Shown here: positions 36,668 to 45,115 of the stretch, in pieces
How the letters are laid out: every line of letters begins with the position of its first letter
Numbering within the stretch: the stretch's first letter is position 1
Assembly (NCBI RefSeq): GCF_001700315.1
Contig: NZ_MASJ01000039.1
Coordinates: forward strand, 186,001 to 250,000
Direction of reading: 5' to 3'
Source of the DNA: Caryophanon tenue
GTDB lineage: Bacteria; Bacillota; Bacilli; Bacillales_A; Planococcaceae
DNA length: 64,000 nucleotides
Translations under genes and position numbers: made by a program
The notes under the pieces: model-generated
Seen by the model: the letters and a program-made list of their open reading frames with translations, nothing else
What the model was told of the DNA's origin: nothing
Databases searched by the model: none

Positions 36668-37132
36668 TTATTCCTCTAAATAACGTTCAGGTGTTCGCAC
36701 AACAAGTACATCACAGCCCGCTGAGCGCACAATATTATCAGAGACAGAGCCAATTAAGAAGCGCTCCACCCGATTTAAGCCCGTTGCCCCGCAAATGACT
36801 AAATCGCTTTCCGTAAGCGGTGTAAATTTTTTAATAAGCGCTTGCTTCGGTGCCCCCTCTTCAATGATTACTTCGACACCTTCAACGCCCACTGCCGCTG
36901 CACGTTCTACATAAGAAGCTAATAATTGCTCCGCATAATCTTTCGCCTGCTCTATCGTAGCAGAATCATAATAATCCATCATGACGGTCGAACGTCGGTC
37001 AATAATATGCACTAAATGGAGTGTGGAGCCAACATTACGCTTTGCAATGCCGACTGCTTTTTCAAATGCAAACTCTGCTTCCTTCGAGCCGTCTACCGCC
37101 ACATAAATTCGTTCATATACAAGTACTGTCAT
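36668..37132 (-). CDS. Universal stress protein UspA family (first copy)
   Basis: 154 residues: a single Usp domain with IYVAVDGS at the N-terminus and the ATP-binding CGATGLNRVERFLIGSVSDN (G-x2-G-x9-G-S). Such proteins bind ATP and act in stress survival, mechanism unclear. ATG 37132 follows GGGAGGGAGTGTAC. A second, similar Usp gene lies at 46.2 kb. It is 45 bases after azlD on the same strand. Confidence 0.92.
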   Translation of the reverse strand: MTVLVYERIYVAVDGSKEAEFAFEKAVGIAKRNVGSTLHLVHIIDRRSTVMMDYYDSATIEQAKDYAEQLLASYVERAAAVGVEGVEVIIEEGAPKQALIKKFTPLTESDLVICGATGLNRVERFLIGSVSDNIVRSAGCDVLVVRTPERYLEE

Positions 37133-37177
37133 GTACACTCCCTCCCTTTGTTCGTCTATACCCATGTTTTCCCACAA

Positions 37178-37498
37178 TTAAGCGAGCAAACGTAAAAGTG
37201 CCATCGTCACGACACCGACAATGACCGTTAACGACAGGCTACGTGTTTTCACAGCAACAAGCATCGTCGGCACGAGCGCGATTACATGTAGCCAGTCGAT
37301 TACAACGATATTTCCGCGTTTTTCAAATACGCTATCAAATACGAGAGCACTTAAAATACAGACCGGAATATATTGTAACCACCGTAGTAGAATCGGTGGC
37401 AACGTAATTGCTCGCACAAATAAAAATGGTAAAATACGCGGCAGCCACGTTACAAGCATACACCCGATGATTAATCCAACCATTGTAGCTGTTGTCAT
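37178..37498 (-). CDS. azlD: AzlD family protein, subunit of branched-chain amino-acid exporter
   Basis: 106 residues with four hydrophobic segments including GCMLVTWLPRILPFLF and a central VFDSVF region, matching AzlD. It forms a two-part exporter with AzlC (substrates in known cases: branched-chain amino acids or analogues). The ATG at 37498 overlaps the azlC stop (ATGA), which decides the start over GTG 37510. Confidence 0.88.
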   Translation of the reverse strand: MTTATMVGLIIGCMLVTWLPRILPFLFVRAITLPPILLRWLQYIPVCILSALVFDSVFEKRGNIVVIDWLHVIALVPTMLVAVKTRSLSLTVIVGVVTMALLRLLA

Positions 37499-38205
37499 GT
37501 CTCTCGCCACACTCCAATCGTTGCGCCAATAAATGTGCTAAGTAACACTGCAACATGTCCAGGCACGATATACATTAGACCATACATACAAATACAGACA
37601 ATCCCAACAACCTGTAAATAATGCATAATTTTTGTTTTCTGTAGCGCCTGCATATTTAATACAAGTAATGCGGCAAACATCGCAATAAGCGCAAAGTCTA
37701 GCCCAAATTGCTGTGCATCTGGTAAAAACGCGCCGAGCATGCCGCCCACTGTACACGACACAATCCAAACAATATACGCTGTACTATTTAAACCGTCCAT
37801 CCAATTGCCACCTAAACGCTTTTCGGTCGCAAGCTTCGTAACTGCAACGCCGAATGTCTCGTCTGTTAACAGCGTCCCAAAACCAATATTACGTAATGCT
37901 GAATAGCGCACAAAATGAGGCGCTATCGTTAACGACATAAGAAAATGCCGTAAATTGACGATAAATACTGTCACAATAATGGCAGACATTGGCGCACCTG
38001 CTACATATAAGCCACAAAAAATAAACTGCGCTGATCCTGCATATACAAGTACAGACAGTAAAAAGATTTCGAAAATATGTAAATTTGACGCGACCCCAAC
38101 AACGCCAAATGCGACACCGATGCTAATATAACCTAATAATGTTGGTATACAGTCTCGCACACCTTGTATAAAGGTATCTTCTGTCGTTCCTGTTGTCTGT
38201 TGCAC
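37495..38205 (-). CDS. azlC: AzlC family protein, subunit of branched-chain amino-acid exporter
   Basis: 236 residues. GVRDCIPTLLGYISIGVAFGVV and LSVLVYAGSAQFIFCGL are the AzlC signature, with DETFGVA later. Start is GTG 38205, six bases after GGAGGG; a nearby ATG is in another frame. First gene of azlCD; the two genes overlap by four bases. Confidence 0.9.
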   Translation of the reverse strand: MQQTTGTTEDTFIQGVRDCIPTLLGYISIGVAFGVVGVASNLHIFEIFLLSVLVYAGSAQFIFCGLYVAGAPMSAIIVTVFIVNLRHFLMSLTIAPHFVRYSALRNIGFGTLLTDETFGVAVTKLATEKRLGGNWMDGLNSTAYIVWIVSCTVGGMLGAFLPDAQQFGLDFALIAMFAALLVLNMQALQKTKIMHYLQVVGIVCICMYGLMYIVPGHVAVLLSTFIGATIGVWRET

Positions 38206-38289
38206 ATTGTTCCCTCCTTTTTCAGCAAATGTATCGCTATTGTACATGACCTATACAATATTCTCAATATTCCAACTTAAAAGTTTACA

Positions 38290-38319
38290 TTTACATGTAA
38301 GGTACCGAACTACTATACT
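38290..38319 (+). promoter_or_regulatory. Probable promoter of the TSUP gene
   Basis: TTTACA, 18 bases, TATACT. It places the transcript start about 22 bases before the AAAGGAG ribosome binding site. Confidence 0.5.
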
Positions 38320-38348
38320 TAGGGACAAATGAAGCAAAGGAGCTACCC

Positions 38349-39113
38349 ATCATCGAACTTTCCGTAGAAATTATTGTATTATTATTAGTATTTGGCTTTT
38401 TAGCAGCTTTTATTGACTCTATCGTCGGTGGCGGTGGCTTAATCTCATTACCTGCACTCATGTCAGCAGGCTTAAGCCCAACAGCTGCGGTCGCAACAAA
38501 TAAACTCGCTGGCACAATCGGTTCTTTTACATCGACCATTTCATTTTACCGCTCTGGCAAAATCGACTTAAAAGATGTCGGGAAATATTTTCCGCTCGTT
38601 TTTTTAGGTTCTCTTATTGGGGCATATATCGTTACACGCATTAACCCTGATGTGCTAAAGCCACTTATGTTAATAATGCTAGCCATTGTTACCGTATATA
38701 CGATTTTCAAAAAAGACTGGTCTGCCATTAATGAGCCTGCACCATTAACCGCTATAAAAAAAGCGCTGTTTTTACTCGTGATTTTTGCGATTGGTTTTTA
38801 TGACGGCTTTTTAGGACCCGGGACTGGGTCATTCTTTATCTTTACGTTTTTACTACTGCGCTATGATTTTGTACGCGCAGCAGGAAATGCTAAATTTTTA
38901 AACTTCGCGTCAAATATCGCCGCTCTGCTCTTATTTTTAGTCGTTGGTGAAGTATATATCGTGTACGGCTTAATTATGGGTGTTGCCCAAATTTTCGGTG
39001 CCATTATCGGCTCACAGTATGCCATCAAAAAAGGGGCAGGCTTTGTACGTGTGCTATTTATTAGCGTAACCGTTATTTTACTTGCTAAAAATACATATGA
39101 CTATTTCTTTTAA
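38349..39113 (+). CDS. TSUP family permease (TauE/SafE-like) with apparent AUC start
   Basis: About 254 residues with eight hydrophobic helices. IDSIVGGGGLISLPALMSAG and VATNKLAGTIGS, then FLGPGTGSFFIF in the second half, are the two family repeats. Such proteins move sulfite, sulfonates or other organic anions. The conserved N-terminal helix (SVEIIVLLLVFGFLAAF) is coded upstream of the first ATG (38460), but no ATG, GTG or TTG in frame exists there. AAAGGAG (38336-38342) points to ATC 38349 (six bases) or ATC 38352 (nine bases). The relatives' start of type M-I-E suits ATC 38349 in place of ATG. Confidence 0.8.
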   Translation: MIELSVEIIVLLLVFGFLAAFIDSIVGGGGLISLPALMSAGLSPTAAVATNKLAGTIGSFTSTISFYRSGKIDLKDVGKYFPLVFLGSLIGAYIVTRINPDVLKPLMLIMLAIVTVYTIFKKDWSAINEPAPLTAIKKALFLLVIFAIGFYDGFLGPGTGSFFIFTFLLLRYDFVRAAGNAKFLNFASNIAALLLFLVVGEVYIVYGLIMGVAQIFGAIIGSQYAIKKGAGFVRVLFISVTVILLAKNTYDYFF

Positions 39114-39117
39114 TGGC

Positions 39118-39158
39118 AAAAGGCTATATGTCGTCGCATTGGACACATATAGCCTTTT
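39118..39158. terminator. Terminator between convergent TSUP gene and 39.2-kb gene
   Basis: AAAAGGCTATATG / CATATAGCCTTTT with a 15-base loop; usable in both directions. Confidence 0.85.
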
Positions 39159-39447
39159 AACGCTTTAAATATATGACACCATTTGTAAACTCGGCGTGTC
39201 GGAATTGTTGTTGTACATAAAAATGAATGTACCAGTCATCGGCATGTATCGCCATTTCATACTGTGTATATTGTGAAATGAAACGCTCAATATAGCCAAT
39301 AACTGGCTGTAAGTCTGCTCCTCGCTCGACCTCAACAAAAAATGGATACGTTACTTTACGGTCGGCATAAATGCCACGTTTAAAATACCATTTTGCATGT
39401 TCGTCATAATGAATCGGCAATGGGCGTGTACTCGCAATAATAAACAT
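39157..39447 (-). CDS. Conserved-looking small protein, unknown function
   Basis: 96 residues, soluble, rich in aromatic residues (HYDEHAKWYFKRGIYADRK; DDWYIHFYVQQQF). No motif recognised. ATG 39447 follows GAGGAGACAGC. It is the last of three genes (GrpE-like, TPR, this) on the minus strand with gaps of 10 and 15 bases, so it is probably part of that operon. Confidence 0.6.
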   Translation of the reverse strand: MFIIASTRPLPIHYDEHAKWYFKRGIYADRKVTYPFFVEVERGADLQPVIGYIERFISQYTQYEMAIHADDWYIHFYVQQQFRHAEFTNGVIYLKR

Positions 39448-39457
39448 GCTGTCTCCT

Positions 39458-40618
39458 CTATTGTAACGCTTCTAAATGTTTTTTCGCTAACGTCGCTGTC
39501 CATTCATTTGGATATTCTGCAATGATACGCTCTGCTAACAATGTCGCATATGCAGGGTCTTCTTCTTTATAAATTAATACAAGCTGTAATAAGCTATCAT
39601 CTCGATACGATGAATTAACAAACACATTACCTTCTTGCGTAGCGACAATTTCATACAATTCATTGGCACGTGTTTGGTCGCCTAACGCTTCATATGTTTT
39701 CGCTAAGAAAAATGCCATATCATCCGCCATATACGAACTTTGGTCTGCTGCTGTACCATTTTCTAAAATATCGCGTGCTTCATTATATTGCCCCGCTTCA
39801 TATGCCGCTAACCCTTGCTGGTAAATCACACGAATTTCATCTTCTGTTAATGGTGTTGGCGTAGGTGTTTCAGTCACGGGTTGTTCAGAAGTTGCCTCCT
39901 CTGATTCCTCAGAGGGTGCTTGTTCTTCTGACTGTGGTTGCTCTAGTGCTGGAACGTCTTCTGTCACTGGCTCTTCTGGCTGTAATTGCGTCCAAATAAT
40001 TGCCATAATCGCACCGACAATCACAACGACAATGGCTATATAAAGCATCCAGTTTTGTTTGCGCGATGCTTCTTGCTCTTCTTCTAAAATATGCAATGTT
40101 TCCGTTTGTTCTTCAATCGTCTCTTTCATCGTCAATAAACGCTGAATACTGCTATGACGTTGAACGCGGCGTGGCCATTTATTCACAAATAACTCAATTT
40201 TATCTTCATTGCCACCGTATTGCATCGCTAAAATAAAGGCTTCATACACATAAATCGGTAGCGGTAAACTTTGCGTACAGACACGATGCAATAATAACTG
40301 CGCTTGTTGGAATTGCCCATCCTTTAACGCTAAAATTGCCTCATTATAATCATAAAACATCGCGTCATATGTAGGAAGTTGGCGATAAGTTGATTCCATT
40401 AATGCCACTAAGCTATCGTCTGGCTCGGCGATATCCATCCAAGCAAGCAATGCTTCGTACGGTTGGCCGTTTAACGCATATGCTAAACCGAGCTCCTCTA
40501 AAATATGCGCGTCATGCTGTAATGCTTCTCGAAGCGCTTCAAATAATTCAATCGCGTCATCATACGCCTCGCGCTTCATTAATAACTTTGCACGTTTATA
40601 TTGTTGTTCTACTGTCAT
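39458..40618 (-). CDS. TPR-repeat membrane protein
   Basis: 386 residues. Residues ~1-150 are TPR-like helical pairs (YKRAKLLMKREAYDDAIELF; ILEELGLAYALNGQPYEALL), then a charged coiled stretch, one membrane helix (WMLYIAIVVVIVGAIMAIIW, ~195-215), an acidic Pro/Glu/Thr linker, and an outside TPR region (YQQGLAAYEAGQYNEARDIL). So TPRs lie on both sides of the membrane. ATG 40618 is preceded only by GGTGTG, a weak site; GTG 40624 is the alternative. It lies 15 bases after the GrpE-like gene. Probably a scaffold; inferred. Confidence 0.75.
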   Translation of the reverse strand: MTVEQQYKRAKLLMKREAYDDAIELFEALREALQHDAHILEELGLAYALNGQPYEALLAWMDIAEPDDSLVALMESTYRQLPTYDAMFYDYNEAILALKDGQFQQAQLLLHRVCTQSLPLPIYVYEAFILAMQYGGNEDKIELFVNKWPRRVQRHSSIQRLLTMKETIEEQTETLHILEEEQEASRKQNWMLYIAIVVVIVGAIMAIIWTQLQPEEPVTEDVPALEQPQSEEQAPSEESEEATSEQPVTETPTPTPLTEDEIRVIYQQGLAAYEAGQYNEARDILENGTAADQSSYMADDMAFFLAKTYEALGDQTRANELYEIVATQEGNVFVNSSYRDDSLLQLVLIYKEEDPAYATLLAERIIAEYPNEWTATLAKKHLEALQ

Positions 40619-40633
40619 GTTCACACCACAATT

Positions 40634-41257
40634 CTATTCGTTATCGTTTTGCGTTGTGTCGTCTGCTACATCGGGAGAAGCGACAACATGGACCGTTGCC
40701 TTACGTAGTACCGCCCCTGTTTTCATATGAATAAACCCACGTTCTATAACTGCACATACATGTCCTGGTGCGATGGACGCTGCTTCCTCAGCCGCCACTT
40801 CAGCTGCTTGAATCATCACCGTTTCATCATATGGGTCACCTACAACTGCAATTTCCGCATAATGCAATTGTTCAAGCGCATCTAAATAACGCTCCGTTTC
40901 TTCACTCACACAATCTTGCTGCTCAGCAATACGGTCAAAACTATCAATAGCTTGCAGTAAAATCGCATCGTATGTATTATCCGTTTTCACTTCTTCTTTC
41001 ACCGATGTTGCAGCAGTCGGCAGCACATCACCTCGTAATGTACGTTCAAATGGCGCTAATTCGTTCCGTAACGCTACTGTATCAAGCTGTGGATTGCGTA
41101 GTAGCTCCACCTTCACTTGTTCGGTAATTTGCTGGAGTACATAAATTAAATCATTTTGTGCTACATCTAACTGACGTTGTAATTTCGTGACATCCACTGA
41201 TTGTAGCTTCCCGATTTGTTTCATCAGTTGGTTTCGATACATTAAATGCTCTTCCAT
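40634..41257 (-). CDS. Divergent GrpE-like protein
   Basis: 207 residues: an N-terminal coiled coil (~1-70), a middle helical region with AILLQAIDSFDRIAEQQD reminiscent of the GrpE four-helix bundle, and a C-terminal beta region GDPYDETVMIQAAEV...GHVCAVIERGFIHMK..VLRKATVHV that follows the GrpE pattern (G-x-x-F/Y-D...G-x-V-x-x-V-x-x-G-Y/F...L-R-x-A-x-V-x-V). GrpE is the nucleotide-exchange factor of DnaK. No Hsp70 gene is adjacent, so it is not the housekeeping grpE of hrcA-grpE-dnaK. ATG 41257 follows GGAGGGATAACG. Call rests on pattern only. Confidence 0.6.
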   Translation of the reverse strand: MEEHLMYRNQLMKQIGKLQSVDVTKLQRQLDVAQNDLIYVLQQITEQVKVELLRNPQLDTVALRNELAPFERTLRGDVLPTAATSVKEEVKTDNTYDAILLQAIDSFDRIAEQQDCVSEETERYLDALEQLHYAEIAVVGDPYDETVMIQAAEVAAEEAASIAPGHVCAVIERGFIHMKTGAVLRKATVHVVASPDVADDTTQNDNE

Positions 41258-41476
41258 CGTTATCCCTCCATATTCAATGGATATTTCTTTCCAATATGTT
41301 TCATTTTACAGACTTTCCTATAGAACTTGCAATAGATTGCCGTTATTCCCTCATGTTTCATGAAAAAATTATGTTTCTGCTACATTTTATTGTACCCTTT
41401 TTTCATTTTTTAGGTACACTAAAGGTAGCACCTTCTTTTAAATTATTCTAAGAAAGAAGTATATTGGAGGACATTT

Positions 41477-41941
41477 ATGCAAATTACACAAACGACGGAT
41501 GCAAAACTTATCGCACAAATGCATCGTATTTTTCATGATTCACATGTTGAGCTGCATCCAACCATTTTCAAACCGTTTGATGAAGTGGCCATGACATCTG
41601 CGTTTCAAGCACTTGTCAACGAGCCGCAACATAGCTTTTATATATTACAGCATGATGAGCAAGCGATTGGCTACGCGTGGGTAGAGTGGCGCGAACAACG
41701 AGAAACACCCTTTAAATTTGGTGAAACAACGATGTATATTCACCAAATTAGTATTGAAGATCCGTATCGTGGACAAGGTAATGGCAAATTATTACTCGAC
41801 TACGTAACTGATATTGCCAAATCGCGTAGCGTCTCACGCATTGAGTTGGATTATTGGTTAACTAATTTCGGCGCGAAATATTTTTACCGTAAACATGATT
41901 TCATTCCGTATAATGAACGCGTGTATAAAGAGCTATCTTAA
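41477..41941 (+). CDS. GNAT family N-acetyltransferase
   Basis: 154 residues with the GNAT acetyl-CoA-binding motif PYRGQGNGKLLLDYV (R/Q-x-x-G-x-G/A) and a preceding MYIHQISIEDPY strand. It transfers an acetyl group to an unknown amine. ATG 41477 follows TTGGAGGACATTT. Single gene with its own terminator. Confidence 0.92.
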   Translation: MQITQTTDAKLIAQMHRIFHDSHVELHPTIFKPFDEVAMTSAFQALVNEPQHSFYILQHDEQAIGYAWVEWREQRETPFKFGETTMYIHQISIEDPYRGQGNGKLLLDYVTDIAKSRSVSRIELDYWLTNFGAKYFYRKHDFIPYNERVYKELS

Positions 41942-41946
41942 TACAC

Positions 41947-41985
41947 AAAAAGGGTATGTCAGACAAATGTCTAACATACCCTTTT
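41947..41985. terminator. Terminator between convergent GNAT and 42.0-kb genes
   Basis: AAAAGGGTATGTcAGAC / GTCTaACATACCCTTTT with a four-base loop. Confidence 0.85.
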
Positions 41986-42226
41986 AGCTTGCAAAAATCG
42001 TTTCAGCCATCCACGCTGATACATCGATTTTTTCGAAATGTAGTTCATCAAGTTCATCTTGCGTAACTGCTTGCTCCACTACGATTCCGCTAAATTTCAT
42101 TGCAGCCGCTAACGCTTCTTCGTATGAAGTATAGGCAAATGCCTGTTCTTCATCTTCTGTAAATTGAGCTGATGCATAGCGATTTGCAACGTATTGTTGT
42201 TCTACTTTGACAACAAAATAACGCAT
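41984..42226 (-). CDS. Small acidic protein, unknown function
   Basis: 80 residues, soluble and acidic (QFTEDEEQAFAYTSYEEALAAAM; TQDELDELHFEKIDVS). No recognised family. ATG 42226 follows GGAGGTAAGGTGC. Convergent with the GNAT gene. Confidence 0.65.
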   Translation of the reverse strand: MRYFVVKVEQQYVANRYASAQFTEDEEQAFAYTSYEEALAAAMKFSGIVVEQAVTQDELDELHFEKIDVSAWMAETIFAS

Positions 42227-42254
42227 GCACCTTACCTCCGTTTTTTCATATAAA

Positions 42255-42284
42255 GAGTTCACAGAAAAAGACTTCTGTGAACTC
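42255..42284 (-). terminator. Terminator after the transglutaminase-like gene
   Basis: On the minus strand GAGTTCACAGA / TCTGTGAACTC with an eight-base T-rich loop, then TTTATAT. Confidence 0.65.
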
Positions 42285-42362
42285 GAATTGATAGCACAAG
42301 GATTTCATTGTAACATAAATTCACTAAAAAAGTATAGCGATTTTATGACAATCCATTCGTGC

Positions 42363-44324
42363 TTATTCAAATTTAAATGGTACATATACCGCTTTGTCTA
42401 ACGTACCAGCTGAAGCAGATTTTGTCCCTGCAGGAATGACAACATAATATTCTGCCCCTTCTTTATAACGTTCTTGCGGTGTAATCGTTAAAATTTTGCC
42501 TGATGTATCCAGTCTTGACTGTACACGTAATGCATTATTGAAAATATCAACAACTTTTAGCTTCGTGACTTCACTTGAAAGAAGCGGCGCTGAAAACTCA
42601 ATTGTCCACGTTTTTTGCTGTGCAACTACGCCGAACTCTTTATGCCACTTACTTGCTTGCTGTTCCATTTCCTTTACAGCCTCAAAGCCTGCTACTTTTT
42701 GTTTAAATTTCACAAACTCAGCATTTGTCGATGGTGTGTTGATGAATTGACGTAACGAATTAAGCAGCTCTTCAAATGCAGCTTTTGTCATCGCATTGTT
42801 AATCGCTTGAACAGTTGGTGAATTTGGTTTAAATAGCTCGTTTACTTGTTCTTCCGGTGTTGGTGGCTCTGGTTCAGGTTCTGGCTCTATCGGCGGTTCT
42901 ACAGGCGGCTCTGGCTGTACCGGATTCGTCGCCATTTCGGTATACATTAACTCTTTTTTTGAATAATAGTATACACTTGAATAGTAATTCCCTGTTTGTA
43001 CTGCATCTAGCTTATATACATTCACACGGTCATTGGTCACCTCAATATAGCCGACTGCATGTAACGAATTATACCCGGGGCGATACTCACTGTTAATGAC
43101 ACTAACCGTACCATCTTTTTTAATTTGTGATAGTTGGCCATATATATTCGAGAATAAAATACGGTCATTAAAGACTACTAAATGATTTGCGCGGTTAATA
43201 TAATTATCAATTCGGAATGTTTTTGGCGTCAAAGTTGGCGCAGTAACATCAACCATCTCGAGCTCCTGTGTACGAACATTTTGATAATAATAATGTTTAC
43301 CATCTAATGTCACTGCATTTTCCATCACATGCCATTTTGAATAGGTGTCTGTGTTTGGTTTTGTGTAAGGACGCTGTTCGGTAATACGATGCCCTACCGT
43401 GCTAGTAATTTGTTGCTCCGTTAATAAAAATGTACCGTATGATACATATTGCGGCATATTCACTTCTTGACGGCTTACACTCGTGTCAACCGTCCCTCTG
43501 CCATTTGCATCAAAATTTACAAGCTGGCGTGCAAATACAGGGTCACCATACGTAACATCAACATGATATGTTTTGCCATCAATGGTTACGACATTCCATG
43601 CATGCGAAACGTTTTGTGCTGTAATACCAGTAATATATTTCGATGTTACACCCGCTTCATCCATTAAACGTTGGAATAATAGTGCATACGCTTGACATAC
43701 ACCAATACCATCTTTCAAAATCGAGTAAATCGAATGCCCGCCACCGTCAGCTTGTGGTGCTACCGAATAATTCGTATTTAAAATAATGTAACGATACGCC
43801 GCATGCACTTTCTCAAAATCCGTCATATCATTTGTAAAAATCTCTGCAGCGATATCCTCTACATATTTCGTAATAGCTTGCTCTTTCGCCTCTGAAATAC
43901 GATAGCTAAATCGAACCGTTACCGTGCCATCTGAGGACATACCAAATGATGTTGAAATGCCGTTACCATACGTATACTCACCTTTACCTAATCCGTTCAG
44001 TACCGCTGTTCTTAAAATCTGTTCCGTTGGTGTTACCGTTAATTTCACCTGAATGACCTCTTCAAAATTCGATGCGGCTTCATAAATTGCATCGCTAAAC
44101 GCTTGTACAGAGATTGCATTTTGACTGGTAGAGGACACATGACGGTCTGCTTCCATGTTCTCTACGAATATATGTTGTCCTTGTTGTACAGGTACAAACG
44201 CTTGATTTTGGATGAACTGCATTTGTGCTACAGACGGCTGTGCCACTTGCTCTTCCGCTAAAACTGGAGAAACCATTAACGCGATTGCTAATATCGGACC
44301 TGCTAACCACACTCTTTTTTTCAT
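42363..44324 (-). CDS. Secreted transglutaminase-like protein with C-terminal Ig-like domain
   Basis: 653 residues. A signal peptide (MKKRVWLAGPILAIALMVSP, cleavage near VLAEE) is followed by a transglutaminase-like domain with a full triad: Cys 210 (GIGVCQAYALLF), His 241 (VSHAWNVV) and Asp 256 (YHVDVTYGD). After a ~190-residue domain with repeated short strands (beta-propeller/DUF5050-like), a Pro/Glu linker (PEPPVEPPIEPEPEPE) leads to a helical part and a SbsA-like Ig domain (WTIEFSAPLLSSEV), which in S-layer proteins sits at the surface. Probably a cell-surface protease, cross-linker or structural protein. ATG 44324 follows AGAGGTG. Confidence 0.85.
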   Translation of the reverse strand: MKKRVWLAGPILAIALMVSPVLAEEQVAQPSVAQMQFIQNQAFVPVQQGQHIFVENMEADRHVSSTSQNAISVQAFSDAIYEAASNFEEVIQVKLTVTPTEQILRTAVLNGLGKGEYTYGNGISTSFGMSSDGTVTVRFSYRISEAKEQAITKYVEDIAAEIFTNDMTDFEKVHAAYRYIILNTNYSVAPQADGGGHSIYSILKDGIGVCQAYALLFQRLMDEAGVTSKYITGITAQNVSHAWNVVTIDGKTYHVDVTYGDPVFARQLVNFDANGRGTVDTSVSRQEVNMPQYVSYGTFLLTEQQITSTVGHRITEQRPYTKPNTDTYSKWHVMENAVTLDGKHYYYQNVRTQELEMVDVTAPTLTPKTFRIDNYINRANHLVVFNDRILFSNIYGQLSQIKKDGTVSVINSEYRPGYNSLHAVGYIEVTNDRVNVYKLDAVQTGNYYSSVYYYSKKELMYTEMATNPVQPEPPVEPPIEPEPEPEPPTPEEQVNELFKPNSPTVQAINNAMTKAAFEELLNSLRQFINTPSTNAEFVKFKQKVAGFEAVKEMEQQASKWHKEFGVVAQQKTWTIEFSAPLLSSEVTKLKVVDIFNNALRVQSRLDTSGKILTITPQERYKEGAEYYVVIPAGTKSASAGTLDKAVYVPFKFE

Positions 44325-44736
44325 TATTAAACACCTCTATCTACAAGAATACAAAAATCTACCTACCTATTAATCGGCGTTAACATAAGGATTTCTAACC
44401 TTTTTTGAAAATAAATCATTAGGCTTAATAAACTACGTCTATTTGTTACTTAACAGTATGAATGAAACTTTCGATACTGTAAAGATAAAAGTGAAGGTAT
44501 TATATACTATATTAAAAAATAATACACTGAAAAAAAGCTCTATTTTATCAACCTATAATAGAAATATACTTTTCTCCTATTTTATAGGTTTTTTCAAATG
44601 ATATTTTTTTGCGCATTCTTATTTTTTCGATATTTTTTTATAAGCTAAAAATAGAGATGAAACCACGCTCATCTAAAATGACTCCAACTCGGTGTTTACT
44701 AAAAAACGAAACAAAGAGACTGATATAAAAAGAAAT
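44325..44736. other. AT-rich intergenic stretch
   Basis: No gene seen. It holds the promoter side of the transglutaminase-like gene and a plus-strand terminator-like hairpin (AACCTATAATAG / CTATTTTATAGGTT, 44550-44590, then TTTTTT) with no plus-strand gene before it. Confidence 0.5.
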
Positions 44737-45071
44737 GAGCTTGGGACAGAAGGATAATCCAAATCAATCCCACCGATGTTCGATGATAAACATTTGATAC
44801 GTCGTCGTTAAATGAAGAGCGGACTTCTAGCGGAACAGTACGAGCGAGAGACTACAGGCTCGAGCCGTACCGCAGAAAAGCCTGCTCGAAAATTTAAGAC
44901 GATGAAAGCAGAAAAGTGTTAGGAGAAATGACGATATTTCTCCTAACACTTTGTTTTGTCTCAACCTCATTTTTCTACTTTTGGTGCTACGCCACATAGT
45001 GGACGCACCAGCACATTTTTATCATCTCAAGACATTCATTTTCATCCGAAATAGGTTTCTGTCCCAGGCTC
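44737..45071. repeat. Dispersed intergenic repeat, longest copy 3, bounded by terminal inverted repeats
   Basis: GAGCTTGGGACAGAA (44737-44751) and TTCTGTCCCAGGCTC (45057-45071) are inverted repeats matching at 14 of 15 bases. Inside are, in order, AGCGGACTTCTA, TACGAGCG, CCGTACCGCA, GCCTGCTCGA, the hairpin AAGTGTTAGGAGAAAT / ATTTCTCCTAACACTT, TTTGTTTTGTCTCA and GTGCTACGCCACATAGTGGA. No open frame and no clear flanking direct repeats, so a MITE-like or structural RNA element rather than an insertion sequence. Confidence 0.7.
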
Positions 45072-45115
45072 TTTATCCAACTAAAAGAAGATTTTCTCGC
45101 AATCTCCTTGTTATT

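Noticed and set aside
38460-39113. ATG 38460 as the real start of the TSUP gene
   Set aside because: Would delete the conserved first helix and has no ribosome binding site close to it.
40634-41257. Housekeeping grpE of the hrcA-grpE-dnaK operon
   Set aside because: No hrcA, dnaK or dnaJ adjacent and the sequence is divergent.
44550-44596. Terminator-like hairpin as evidence of a plus-strand RNA
   Set aside because: No promoter or plus-strand gene could be linked to it; region is too AT-rich to judge.
44737-45071. Repeat copy 3 as an insertion sequence
   Set aside because: No transposase frame and no convincing flanking direct repeats.
9801-45071. The repeated elements as a CRISPR array
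   Set aside because: Copies are kilobases apart, of unequal length, and there are no cas genes.
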